NCBI GenBank assembly: GCA_965222065.1
Contig: OZ244933.1
Location: 434,001 to 498,000 of the forward strand
Length of the DNA stretch: 64,000 nucleotides
Direction: 5' to 3'
DNA from: GM7GCV1 sp965222065
GTDB lineage: Bacteria > Pseudomonadota > Gammaproteobacteria > Pseudomonadales > GM7GCV1
A program made the position numbers and the translations under genes. Under the pieces are notes generated by a model. It had not been told where the DNA came from. It was given only the letters and a program-made list of their open reading frames with translations, and did not search any database. Of this stretch, positions 9,980-18,407 are shown one piece after another. How positions within the stretch are numbered: the stretch's first letter is position 1; each line of letters starts with the position of its first letter.

Positions 9980-10000
9980 TATTATTTAGATTAAATAATA
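9980..10000. promoter_or_regulatory. Perfect 21-base AT palindrome upstream of the tpiA-like gene
   Basis: Arms of 9 bases, TATTATTTA and TAAATAATA, flank GAT. A second overlapping inverted repeat (AATATTATT at 9970-9978 with AATAATATT at 9994-10002) surrounds it. The site ends 28 bases before the TTG start of the isomerase gene, where a repressor site or a promoter element would lie. Confidence 0.35.
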
Positions 10001-10028
10001 TTTTTATTCTATATTTTGGAGTTTTAGA

Positions 10029-10814
10029 TTGATTACCCCCCTGATTGTCGCCAACTGGAAGATGTACGGTGATCTGGATACTTACAAGAGTGTTATTCGT
10101 GAGTTACCGGGCGGCCAAGAAGATATCGAGATAAATACGGTAATCTGCCCACCTTTCCCCTACCTGGACCTGCTTAACAGATCCTTGCCCCGGGGTATTC
10201 AATTGGGCTCACAATTTATTAGCCCACACTTCAGCGGCCCTTTTACAGGGGAAGTCAGTGCTGAAATGGTGCAGGGACTAGGGGCAACATACACGCTGAT
10301 AGGTCATTCTGAGCGCCGTTGTAATTTTCACGAGGACGGTGCAGTTCTTGCACAACAATTGGCGATGGCAGTTAAATACAATCTGGTTCCTGTTTTATGC
10401 GTCGGCGAAAATAGGGATGAATATGATTCCCAAAATAGTTACCGCGCTATACATGAACAGCTGGATGAGACTCTGGGAAACTACCGGGATCAAATTGACA
10501 GATTAGTGATTGCCTATGAACCCATATGGGCTATTGGGTCTGACAACAGTGCCGATGCGAGCTACACCAGCCGCATAATTCAGGCCATTCATGAACGAGT
10601 AATCTCCTACCCCGCTACCAGGAATACATCCAAAAGCTATCTCTACGGCGGGAGTGTCAGTCCGGAGAATGCAGGCAGTTACTTGTCAAAATCCAATATT
10701 GATGGGTTGCTTATTGGACGAGCCTCATTAAATGCCAAGTACTTTAGACAGATTTGTGAGATTGCCAGCGCAAAAAACGTGGACCGGGAATACTACGGAA
10801 CGCCCGTTGTCTAA
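10029..10814 (+). CDS. Triose-phosphate isomerase family protein
   Basis: A 261-residue TIM-barrel enzyme with the full catalytic set of triose-phosphate isomerase: Asn9 and Lys11 in ANWKM, His93 in IGHSERR, Glu164 in AYEPIWAIG, and the phosphate-binding LYGGSV near the C-terminus. It interconverts DHAP and glyceraldehyde 3-phosphate or a close analogue. The start is TTG, preceded by GGAG at 7 bases; an in-frame stop lies just upstream. Loop 6 after the catalytic Glu reads AIGSDNSADA rather than the usual AIGTG form, so this is probably a pathway paralogue. It stands next to iolB and could channel the DHAP made from inositol. Confidence 0.85.
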   Translation: MITPLIVANWKMYGDLDTYKSVIRELPGGQEDIEINTVICPPFPYLDLLNRSLPRGIQLGSQFISPHFSGPFTGEVSAEMVQGLGATYTLIGHSERRCNFHEDGAVLAQQLAMAVKYNLVPVLCVGENRDEYDSQNSYRAIHEQLDETLGNYRDQIDRLVIAYEPIWAIGSDNSADASYTSRIIQAIHERVISYPATRNTSKSYLYGGSVSPENAGSYLSKSNIDGLLIGRASLNAKYFRQICEIASAKNVDREYYGTPVV

Positions 10815-10870
10815 GTGCCACTGAAGCAGCGATCACAGCGAAACAGACATTTTTTATAAAGGAGTAACCA

Positions 10871-11701
10871 ATGACGACTCTATTAAGCAAAGCTAACCAA
10901 TGCGACTCGGGAAAGGTGCAATCCATAAGCCGCAGCGATGCAGGATGGAAGTTCGTGGAATTTGAGTTATTGAAACTCAGGTCCGGAGAAAACATTCAAC
11001 ATAAAAGTGACGATCTCGAGACCTGTATTGTCGTCGTTTCCGGCATAGCAAAGATTGCATCAACAAACATCGATAGCACAATCGGCGAACGCATGTCGCC
11101 ATTCGAACGTGTAAAGCCCTGGGCATTTTATGCACCTGCAGGAACAGAATACCGGATAGAAGCCGATACAGATTGTGAACTGGCTATTTGTATGGCGCCC
11201 CAGGACCCGGAATCTGATCCACTGCCTGCCAGAATAATTACGCCTGACAACATACAGGCCGAACACCGCGGAAAAGGCAATAACCAGCGCCTTGTTCACA
11301 ATATCCTGCCCGAGACTGATCCTGCAAGCCGCTTGCTGGTCGTTGAAGTTTTCACCAACGAAGGCAATACAAGCTCCTATCCTTCACACAAACACGATAA
11401 CGAAGATTACCCGAACGAAACCTACCTGGAAGAAATATACTATCACCGTATTGACCCCGGACAGGGCTTCGTCTTTCAACGCGTCTATACGGATGACCGC
11501 TCACTGGATCAATCCATGGCGGTCTATGACCAGGATGTGGTAATGGTCCCGCGGGGATACCATCCGGTAGCCACAGTTGCAGGGTATGACAGTTATTATC
11601 TCAACGTCATGGCCGGGCCGGTTAGAAAGTGGTGCTTCACATGGGAAGAAGACCATAGCTGGGTTAATGGCCCTGAATACCCCAAAGACGGTTCGAAATA
11701 A
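10871..11701 (+). CDS. iolB: 5-deoxy-glucuronate isomerase
   Basis: Converts 5-deoxy-glucuronate, the IolD product, to 5-dehydro-2-deoxygluconate, the IolC substrate. The 276-residue product has the double cupin layout of IolB, with likely metal ligands in YPSHKHDNEDYPNETYLEEI and the later YHPVATVAGYDSYYLNVMAGP region. The start has a strong AAGGAG element 6 bases upstream. It follows the isomerase gene by 56 bases and is transcribed away from the rest of the iol genes, so the pathway is split over two divergent units. Confidence 0.95.
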   Translation: MTTLLSKANQCDSGKVQSISRSDAGWKFVEFELLKLRSGENIQHKSDDLETCIVVVSGIAKIASTNIDSTIGERMSPFERVKPWAFYAPAGTEYRIEADTDCELAICMAPQDPESDPLPARIITPDNIQAEHRGKGNNQRLVHNILPETDPASRLLVVEVFTNEGNTSSYPSHKHDNEDYPNETYLEEIYYHRIDPGQGFVFQRVYTDDRSLDQSMAVYDQDVVMVPRGYHPVATVAGYDSYYLNVMAGPVRKWCFTWEEDHSWVNGPEYPKDGSK

Positions 11702-11830
11702 CACAGGGCTCACATATACAAAAAGCGCTATTTTTTGCTAAATGCCTGTCGGCCGGCTTTTTTCATAGTCTTCTGCCCTAAATTCATATTTCCATAAAAC
11801 CGGCCGTCTGGATGTAAATCTCCTGAAAGG

Positions 11831-11836
11831 TATAAT
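11831..11836 (+). promoter_or_regulatory. Candidate -10 element for yciH operon
   Basis: A perfect TATAAT hexamer lies 28 bases before the yciH start. No good -35 hexamer is seen at 16-18 bases upstream, so the promoter would depend on the -10 alone or on an activator. Confidence 0.35.
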
Positions 11837-11863
11837 CCGCGCCTGTATGGGAATAGACAGGCT

Positions 11864-12181
11864 ATGAAAAAAAATTCTCGACTGGTGTACTCCACAGACG
11901 CTGGGCGTATCAAGCACACTGACTCACAGACGGTCAGTACGGAAACCGATGGCATTATTCGAATTCGTCGCGAATCCAAAGGACGCGGTGGTAAAGTCGT
12001 ATGCGTGGTCGAAGGCTTGCCACCCGAACAGCTTAAACCCATTGGCAAAGTGTTAAAGTCCGCCTGTGCAACAGGCGGAGCGACCAAAAACGGTTGCGTG
12101 GAAATACAGGGTGATCACCGGGAGAAAATTCGCCAAATACTGGAAGACAAGGGATTCCAGGTAAAGCTTGCTGGAGGTTAA
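11864..12181 (+). CDS. yciH: SUI1-family translation factor YciH
   Basis: A 105-residue protein with a C-terminal SUI1/eIF1 fold (about residues 30-105). The segment GRGGKVVCVVEGLP followed by CATGGATKNGCVEIQGDH is diagnostic. Bacterial YciH resembles eukaryotic initiation factor eIF1 and is thought to act on start-site fidelity on the 30S subunit, though its physiological role is unsettled. The S9 peptidase gene begins 2 bases after its stop, with its ribosome-binding GGAGG inside the yciH end. Confidence 0.9.
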   Translation: MKKNSRLVYSTDAGRIKHTDSQTVSTETDGIIRIRRESKGRGGKVVCVVEGLPPEQLKPIGKVLKSACATGGATKNGCVEIQGDHREKIRQILEDKGFQVKLAGG

Positions 12182-12183
12182 CC

Positions 12184-14166
12184 ATGTCAACCAAACGCAA
12201 GACTAAAAAGCTGGCTGATTTTGGCAGCTGGGAATCCCCGATTTCAGCCAGCCTGCTAACCACCAGGGGCGTCGGTCTTTCCGAACCTCTCATCACTGAA
12301 GACGATATCTACTGGCTGGAATACCGGCCAACTGAAAACGGGCGTTGCACCGTCGTCGCCTACAATCATGGCAACCCGACCAGCATGATCCCCATTGAAT
12401 TCAGTGTTCGCTCTGGCGTGCATGAATATGGAGGCGGAGCCTGGACGATTGGTGGTGGCAAGCTGTTTTTTGTCAACCAGAAAGACCAGCGCATCTACTC
12501 GGTAGAACTAAAAGACCACAGCAGTATTCGCCCCCTGGTCAAAGGCTCTACCCGGCGCTATGCCGATCTGCAATACATGGCGTCAACCAATAGTCTTTTG
12601 GCCGTGGTTGAAGATCATAATCCCGCTTTTGACGAGCCCAAAGCCTCCATAGACAGAATCTGCTGTGCCGGACAGGGAGATGAACACTCGCTGGTCAGCG
12701 GCGCCGATTTCTATGCCAACCCGCGGCTTTCACCAGACGGCAATACCCTGTTGTGGCTGGAGTGGTTTCATCCCAACATGCCCTGGACAGAAAATGAACT
12801 CTGGAAAGCATCGATTGATGATATTGGCGGCACCAAAGTAAAACTGGCCGGGGAGCAGGAATCCATTTTTCAGCCGCAGTGGTCGCCAGACGGCGAGATT
12901 TTTTACGTGAGTGATCGTTCAAACTGGTGGAACCTTTACAAGCACATCAAGCCCGGAAAAGATCAGCCAATCGCGCCCTGCGAGCGCGAGTGTGGCCTGC
13001 CACTGTGGCAATTTGGCATGTCGACCTGGGGATTTCTCAACAACGAGGAAATACTGGCCGCCTACGTTGAAAACGGCATCTGGCGCCTCTACCGGCACCA
13101 GCTAAAAACAGGACATACCCGGGTCTATAAATCCCATTACAGTCACTTTTCTTATTTGACCACGCATCCTGCGACGGGCCGAGCGCTGGTAATTGCTTCC
13201 GATGGCCAGAGTTTTGACCGGCTTTGCGAAGTTGAAAAAAGGGACCAGATCGAACCGCTTTACTCAGACGGCGAAAACCAATTGCCGGTTGGTTCTATCT
13301 CAATGGCCCTGCCGATCACCTTTGATACCACCGACTTCCAGCAGGCACACGGCTTTTATTACCCTCCCCTTAATGCCGATTACACCGGTGCCGCAGGTGA
13401 AAAGCCGCCACTAATCGTGTTTTGCCATGGCGGCCCAACAGGCTCGACCAGCCCCTCGCTTAACTTTAAGATACAGTTTTGGACCAGTCGCGGCTTTGCT
13501 GTGGCTGATATTAACTATCGGGGCAGTACCGGCTACGGTCGTGAATATCGCCTGAGCCTGAATGGCAACTGGGGAGTCTACGATGTGGACGATGCCTGTG
13601 CCGCAGCGGAGTACTGTGTTGAACAAGGCTGGGTCGACCGGGACAAGCTGATTATTCGCGGCAGCAGCGCAGGCGGTTATACCGTACTGAGCGCCCTTTG
13701 TTTTCGACAAACCTTCTCGGCCGGATGCAGCCTGTATGGTATTGGCGATTTGCATGCCCTGGCGGCTGACACTCACAAGTTTGAATCCCGTTATACCGAT
13801 ACCCTGGTAGCCCCCCCCGATGAGACCGACATCTATGACGAGCGCTCACCGATCAAACATGTGGAGAACTTCAGTTGCCCGACCATCTTCTTCCAGGGGA
13901 TGGAAGATCGTGTCGTCCCCCCGGAACAGGCCAAACGCATGGTATCCGCCCTGGATAAAGCCGGTTTTGCTGTCAGCCTGGTCACATACGACGACGAGGC
14001 CCATGGTTTTCGCAAGGCAAAAAACATCGAGCACTCGCTCAATGCCGAATTGGCGTTTTATGGTGCGATTTTTAATATCAGCACCGATTCCAGTGTGAAA
14101 GACCTTGAAATCCTCAACCGGAAAGCTGCACTCAACCAAAAACCCAAAGGACAGCGTCCGGGATAA
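12184..14166 (+). CDS. Prolyl oligopeptidase family (S9) serine peptidase
   Basis: A 660-residue protein with an N-terminal beta-propeller (about 1-390), where segments such as LSPDGNTLLWLEW and QPQWSPDGEIFYVSD repeat, and a C-terminal alpha/beta-hydrolase domain. The nucleophile is Ser495 in RGSSAGGY. The remaining triad residues lie in MEDRVVP (Asp) and DDEAHGF (His) near the end. This is the acylaminoacyl-peptidase/dipeptidyl-peptidase branch of family S9, removing short peptides from N-termini. No signal peptide is seen, so it should be cytoplasmic. It is coupled to yciH. Confidence 0.9.
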   Translation: MSTKRKTKKLADFGSWESPISASLLTTRGVGLSEPLITEDDIYWLEYRPTENGRCTVVAYNHGNPTSMIPIEFSVRSGVHEYGGGAWTIGGGKLFFVNQKDQRIYSVELKDHSSIRPLVKGSTRRYADLQYMASTNSLLAVVEDHNPAFDEPKASIDRICCAGQGDEHSLVSGADFYANPRLSPDGNTLLWLEWFHPNMPWTENELWKASIDDIGGTKVKLAGEQESIFQPQWSPDGEIFYVSDRSNWWNLYKHIKPGKDQPIAPCERECGLPLWQFGMSTWGFLNNEEILAAYVENGIWRLYRHQLKTGHTRVYKSHYSHFSYLTTHPATGRALVIASDGQSFDRLCEVEKRDQIEPLYSDGENQLPVGSISMALPITFDTTDFQQAHGFYYPPLNADYTGAAGEKPPLIVFCHGGPTGSTSPSLNFKIQFWTSRGFAVADINYRGSTGYGREYRLSLNGNWGVYDVDDACAAAEYCVEQGWVDRDKLIIRGSSAGGYTVLSALCFRQTFSAGCSLYGIGDLHALAADTHKFESRYTDTLVAPPDETDIYDERSPIKHVENFSCPTIFFQGMEDRVVPPEQAKRMVSALDKAGFAVSLVTYDDEAHGFRKAKNIEHSLNAELAFYGAIFNISTDSSVKDLEILNRKAALNQKPKGQRPG

Positions 14167-14181
14167 CCTGGCATAGACGGC

Positions 14182-14685
14182 ATGGCTCGCTGGCGTCCCG
14201 CACCCCCAAAAACCTCTCCCTACATTACCGCTGAGGGAGCTCGGCGCTTACAGGCAGAATTAAAACACCTGTGGAAAGTTGAGCGTCCGTCAGTGACCGC
14301 CACCGTAAAAGCAGCCGCAGCCAATGGCGACCGCTCTGAAAATGGGGACTATATTTATGGCAAGATGCGTTTGCGCGAGCTGGACTGCCGCATCCGTTAC
14401 TTGTCAAAACGACTGGATGTTCTCAATGTGGTCGACCGCCTGCCCGGCGATCAAAGCAAAGTGTTTTTTGGTGCCTGGGTGACGCTGGAAAATGAAGCCG
14501 GCGAAGAATTCACTGTCCGAATCGTGGGGTACGACGAAATCGATGCCAAACAAAACTGGATCAGTGTGGATTCCCCACTGGCCAAGGCAGCACTGGGCAA
14601 ACAAGTCGACGATGAAGTAAGTTACAGTACTCCCGGCGGGGCCGTTGTGGCCTATATCGTCAATATCCGATACCAGAGCAACTAA
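14182..14685 (+). CDS. greB: Transcription elongation factor GreB
   Basis: A 167-residue Gre factor. Residues 15-85 form the N-terminal coiled coil with the acidic tip GDRSENGDYIYGK, whose Asp/Glu residues coordinate Mg2+ in the RNA polymerase channel and promote cleavage of backtracked RNA. The C-terminal FKBP-like domain includes SPLAKALGKQ-like sequence (SPLAKAALGKQVDDEV). The tip sequence and basic patches fit GreB rather than GreA. It starts 15 bases after the peptidase gene, probably in the same transcript. Confidence 0.93.
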   Translation: MARWRPAPPKTSPYITAEGARRLQAELKHLWKVERPSVTATVKAAAANGDRSENGDYIYGKMRLRELDCRIRYLSKRLDVLNVVDRLPGDQSKVFFGAWVTLENEAGEEFTVRIVGYDEIDAKQNWISVDSPLAKAALGKQVDDEVSYSTPGGAVVAYIVNIRYQSN

Positions 14686-14719
14686 CCGATTTTTTAACTG
14701 CAGCAGTACCCTGATTTTT

Positions 14720-15526
14720 ATGCCAGACAAGCCAAAACTTATTCCCCGCAACCTCGAAATTGTTCGCACCAGCGATATCACACCAAATATGAAACGGATT
14801 ACCCTTGGTGGGAAGGCACTGGAAGGTTTTCCCGAAAAGCAGGAAGGCTCCTACATCAAGCTTTGGTTCCCCTGGCCGGGAGAGCACGAAATCAGCATGC
14901 CCGACGCAAACCAGCCACGCGGCCCCGGCAATGGTCCCATGATGCGCACATACACGATTCGAAGGTTTGATTCCGCTTCGCTGGAACTGGATATTGATTT
15001 TGCACTGCATGGCGATGAAGGTCCGGCCTCTCGCTGGGCCATGTATGCCCAACCCGGTGATCGCATCACGATTTCCGGCCCGGGAAGCGGGACCATGATC
15101 GACCCGGCAGCTGACTGGTTTTTTATGGTGGGCGATATGACTGCCCTGCCCGCCCTGACAGCCAACCTGAAGTTACTTCCCGATAACGCACGCGGCTATT
15201 TTGTGATGGAAGTTCTGCATGAGTCAGATATTCAGGAGCTGGCCAGACCGGAAAACATCGAAATGCACTGGATGGTTAATCCCTCTCCGGGAACTGGAGA
15301 CAGTGGTTTGCTGGACCGGGTTCGCCAGCTGGCGTTTCTTGATGGTCGTCCTTTCGTCTGGGCTGCCTGCGAATTCAACACCATGCGCGCCTTGCGCCAC
15401 TATTTTCGCCAGGAAAAACAAGTGGAGCGTTTTCATGTCTATGCCAGCAGCTACTGGAAAAAAGGTGTCAGCGAAGATGAGCACAAACTGCTCAAGCGCC
15501 AGGACAAGGAAGAGAACGACGGCTAG
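14720..15526 (+). CDS. Siderophore-interacting flavoprotein (SIP family)
   Basis: A 268-residue protein of the siderophore-interacting/ViuB family. It has an N-terminal FAD-binding beta-barrel with the motif MMRTYTIRRFD (about 74-84) and PASRWAMYAQPGDRI (about 102-116), and a C-terminal NAD(P)-binding-like domain with WFFMVGDMTALPA. Members reduce ferric siderophores in the cytoplasm to release iron. The ATG at 14720 (MPDKPKL) gives the family's usual N-terminus; a longer frame adds 25 atypical residues that overlap greB. I see no clear Fur box upstream. Confidence 0.88.
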   Translation: MPDKPKLIPRNLEIVRTSDITPNMKRITLGGKALEGFPEKQEGSYIKLWFPWPGEHEISMPDANQPRGPGNGPMMRTYTIRRFDSASLELDIDFALHGDEGPASRWAMYAQPGDRITISGPGSGTMIDPAADWFFMVGDMTALPALTANLKLLPDNARGYFVMEVLHESDIQELARPENIEMHWMVNPSPGTGDSGLLDRVRQLAFLDGRPFVWAACEFNTMRALRHYFRQEKQVERFHVYASSYWKKGVSEDEHKLLKRQDKEENDG

Positions 15527-15607
15527 TATTCTTGTTAGAATGTAGCGCTATCAGCGTGATGGCCTCAAGGATGACTCACACAACTCCCGGGTTTCAAATA
15601 ATCTGAC

Positions 15608-16930
15608 ATGCAACAACAGGTTGATCTCATTCTCAGGCCCCAGTGGATATTGCCCATTGCGCCTACCGACAACGTCTTTGAAGATTGCGCGCTGGTTGTG
15701 CACCAGGGCGTAATTGAAGCATTGCTACCCGTTGCTGAAGCAGAGCGCCGCTATCGGGCTGACAAAACCATCGACTTGCCTAATCAGGTGCTAATGCCCG
15801 GCTTGGTCAATGCACACGGACATTCGGCCATGTGCCTGCTTCGCGGATATGCCGACGATTTGCCGCTTAATGACTGGCTGGAAAACCACATTTGGCCGGC
15901 TGAAAGCCAATGGGTAAGCGAAGCTTTTGTCCGTGATGGGACACGTCATGCCATTGCCGAGATGATCCGGTCCGGAACCACCTGTTTTTCCGACACCTAC
16001 TTTTTCCCTGAAGTCGCCGTCGATGCTGCTGTTAATGCAGGCATCCGTATGAGAGCGGCCTTTCCTGTACTGGAATTTCCCACCGCCTGGGGGCGTAACG
16101 CGGACGAATATATCCACAAAGGGCTGGCGCTTCGGGACGATTACAAAAATCACGAGCTGATTGATATCGCTTTTGGCCCCCATGCTCCCTATACAGTGGA
16201 AGACAAAACCTTTGAGCGAATCGCCATGCTCTCCGAAGAGCTGGATGCCCATATACACCTGCATTTGCATGAGGCGGCAAAAGAAGTCGAAGACTCCCTC
16301 AAACTACATGCCATGCGGCCTGTAGAGCGCATGGAAAAACTCGGTATTCTTGGTCCAAGAACCGAAACAGTACACATGACCCAGTTGATTGAATCGGACA
16401 TCGAGTTGCTGGCACGCTATAACAGCTCGGTGATTCATTGCCCCAAATCCAACATGAAACTGGCCAGCGGTATTTGTCCTATAGCTCGGTTGCGAGATGC
16501 AGGCATTCAGCTGGCACTGGGGACTGATGGCGCCGCCAGCAACAACCGGCTGGATATGCTTTCTGAGCTAAACATTGCCAGTTTGCTGGCAAAAGTAAGT
16601 AGTATGGACCCCACTTGCCTGTCCGCCTTCGATGCCCTCAGGATGGCCACACTGGGTGGTGCAAGAATCATGGGGCTCGACGACAAAATCGGCAGTCTGG
16701 AAGTTGGCAAAAAAGCAGATATGATCAGTGTCCAGCTGGACACAATAAATTCCCAGCCGCTCTATCAGGTTGTTTCACAACTGGTATATGCAAGTGAGTC
16801 CAGCCAGGTGACCAATAGTTGGGTAGACGGCCAATTACTGATGGATAACGGCAAGCTCTCCACGATTCCCGAACAGGAATTACTTGCCATAAGCCGCGAG
16901 TGGGCAAACCGAATCTCTGGACGCGCGTAA
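15608..16930 (+). CDS. mtaD: 5-methylthioadenosine/S-adenosylhomocysteine deaminase-type amidohydrolase
   Basis: A 440-residue TRZ/ATZ-type amidohydrolase. Metal ligands are visible in NAHGHSAM (HxH, about residue 62-69), HLHLHEAAKE (about 220), the later HCPKSNMKLASG and the aspartate in LGTDGAASNN. The family deaminates methylthioadenosine or S-adenosylhomocysteine; in pseudomonads the methylthioadenosine deaminase gene sits directly before ubiG exactly as here. Substrate assignment follows that gene order and family. It lies 30 bases before ubiG. Confidence 0.87.
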   Translation: MQQQVDLILRPQWILPIAPTDNVFEDCALVVHQGVIEALLPVAEAERRYRADKTIDLPNQVLMPGLVNAHGHSAMCLLRGYADDLPLNDWLENHIWPAESQWVSEAFVRDGTRHAIAEMIRSGTTCFSDTYFFPEVAVDAAVNAGIRMRAAFPVLEFPTAWGRNADEYIHKGLALRDDYKNHELIDIAFGPHAPYTVEDKTFERIAMLSEELDAHIHLHLHEAAKEVEDSLKLHAMRPVERMEKLGILGPRTETVHMTQLIESDIELLARYNSSVIHCPKSNMKLASGICPIARLRDAGIQLALGTDGAASNNRLDMLSELNIASLLAKVSSMDPTCLSAFDALRMATLGGARIMGLDDKIGSLEVGKKADMISVQLDTINSQPLYQVVSQLVYASESSQVTNSWVDGQLLMDNGKLSTIPEQELLAISREWANRISGRA

Positions 16931-16960
16931 AATAGTCGTGAAGCATTTTTTAAAACTGTT

Positions 16961-17677
16961 ATGACAGAAACACAAAAACCCAACATTGATCAGGCGGAAA
17001 TCGCCAAATTTGAGGCCCTGGCATCACGCTGGTGGGATCCGGATGGTGACTTTAAGCCCCTGCATCAAATGAACCCGGTTCGTGCCGACTATATAGATAC
17101 ACGCTCTGCTGTTGCCGGTAAAACCTATCTGGATGTTGGCTGTGGCGGCGGCATCCTGACCGAAGACATGGCTCGCCGTGGAGCAAAGGTCACGGGCATT
17201 GATATGGGTGAAGCCCCTCTCTCTGTGGCCAGATTGCATGCCCTGGAATCCGGTGTGTATGTGGATTATCAACGCATAACGGCCGAAGACCTTGCCCTGG
17301 CCCAGCCGGAAAGCTACGAGGTTGTCAGCTGTCTGGAGATGCTGGAACATGTTCCCGAGCCCCAGTCTGTGGTTAACGCCTGCGCCAGACTGGCCAAACC
17401 CGGTGCCAACCTGTATTTCTCTACCATCAACCGCAACCCCAAGTCCTTTCTAATGGCGATTGTCGGGGCAGAATACGTCGCAAGGCTGCTGCCCAAAGGC
17501 ACGCACGAATACAAGAAATTTATCCGTCCTTCCGAACTCAGCCAATGCCTGCGTAACGCGGGGCTGGAAGTCATCGAAATTACCGGCATCCTTTATAATC
17601 CACTGACCGGAAAATTCCGTTTGGCCAGCCGTGACGTCGATGTAAATTATCTTGTGCACGCAAGAAAGCCCGACTAA
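16961..17677 (+). CDS. ubiG: Ubiquinone biosynthesis O-methyltransferase
   Basis: Carries out both O-methylations in ubiquinone synthesis, using S-adenosylmethionine. The 238-residue product has the family's signatures FEALASRWWDPDGDFKPLH near the N-terminus, the SAM-binding YLDVGCGGGILTEDMAR near residue 51, and LEMLEHVPEP near 127. It lies between mtaD and mupP in the order found in pseudomonads. Confidence 0.96.
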   Translation: MTETQKPNIDQAEIAKFEALASRWWDPDGDFKPLHQMNPVRADYIDTRSAVAGKTYLDVGCGGGILTEDMARRGAKVTGIDMGEAPLSVARLHALESGVYVDYQRITAEDLALAQPESYEVVSCLEMLEHVPEPQSVVNACARLAKPGANLYFSTINRNPKSFLMAIVGAEYVARLLPKGTHEYKKFIRPSELSQCLRNAGLEVIEITGILYNPLTGKFRLASRDVDVNYLVHARKPD

Positions 17678-17715
17678 GCCTGTCAGGCTCAAGCAAGCCC
17701 CTCTCAACACACCTA

Positions 17716-18402
17716 ATGAATATGTCAGGATCAAAACAATTTTTACCCCAGGCCGTTTTTTTTGATCTGGATGGAACCCTTCTGGACACCGCCCCGGATT
17801 TCCATACAGCCACCAACATGGTGTTGGAAGCTGAAAAACGTGCACCCCTGGATATAACCACACTGCGCTGTTGGGTCACCAATGGTTCTGCAGGGATCAT
17901 TCAGTCAGCGTTTAGCATTGAAGAAGACCATCCCGAGTTTGATCGCCTAAGACAAAACCTGCTGGGGCATTATGTTAATTGCCTGACGGAAAAGACCCGG
18001 CTTTTTCCCGGTCTGGAGCAAGCCATTGAGTTCCTGCAAAACACAGCCATTCCCTGGGGTGTCGTCACGAACAAGCCGGTCCGGTTTGCGGAGCCGATCA
18101 TCGAAAAGTTAACCCCGGGTTGCTCTGCTTTGGTGTGCCCCGATCATGTCAAGCTAACCAAACCAGACCCTGAAGGCCTCTTTATTGCTGCCGAAAAGGT
18201 CAATGCCGATCCCCAATATTGTCTTTACATCGGTGACCACGAGCGCGATATTCAGGCCGGCAAGCGCGCCGGGATGAAAACTGTCGCCGCTGAATGGGGG
18301 TACATTGATAGCAAAGTCGATCCAGTCGACTGGGAAGCAGACTACTTGATCCAGACACCCGACCAGCTCACCGATATCATGCGTAACGCCTTTAAAGACT
18401 GA
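17716..18402 (+). CDS. mupP: HAD phosphatase, N-acetylmuramic acid 6-phosphate phosphatase type
   Basis: A 228-residue HAD-superfamily hydrolase. The nucleophile and acid aspartates lie in FFDLDGTLLDTAPDF (about residues 15-29), the motif II Thr in VVTNKP, and the motif IV acidic pair in IGDHERDIQAGKRAGM. It is easily read as a phosphoglycolate phosphatase, but its place between ubiG and yciK is that of MupP, which dephosphorylates MurNAc-6-phosphate in the peptidoglycan recycling route of pseudomonads. That more specific function is inferred from synteny. Confidence 0.82.
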   Translation: MNMSGSKQFLPQAVFFDLDGTLLDTAPDFHTATNMVLEAEKRAPLDITTLRCWVTNGSAGIIQSAFSIEEDHPEFDRLRQNLLGHYVNCLTEKTRLFPGLEQAIEFLQNTAIPWGVVTNKPVRFAEPIIEKLTPGCSALVCPDHVKLTKPDPEGLFIAAEKVNADPQYCLYIGDHERDIQAGKRAGMKTVAAEWGYIDSKVDPVDWEADYLIQTPDQLTDIMRNAFKD

Positions 18403-18407
18403 ACATC

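Larger units (their letters stand above)
9687..10028. other. Divergent AT-rich promoter region between phoD-like gene and tpiA-like gene
   Basis: About 340 bases with no convincing gene. It is clearly richer in A and T than the flanking genes and must hold the promoters for both halves of the inositol island. Two inverted repeats stand out, one close to each flanking gene. An open frame of 82 codons (9784-10032) shows no family features and is not called. Confidence 0.6.

Noticed and set aside
9784..10032. 82-codon plus-strand frame in the iol divergent region
   Set aside because: AT-rich, no good ribosome-binding site, no domain features, and it covers the promoter region and palindromes.
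11751..11805. GGCCGG/CCGGCC inverted repeat as an iolB terminator
   Set aside because: The loop is over 30 bases and the T-run is next to the wrong arm for the plus strand; not convincing.
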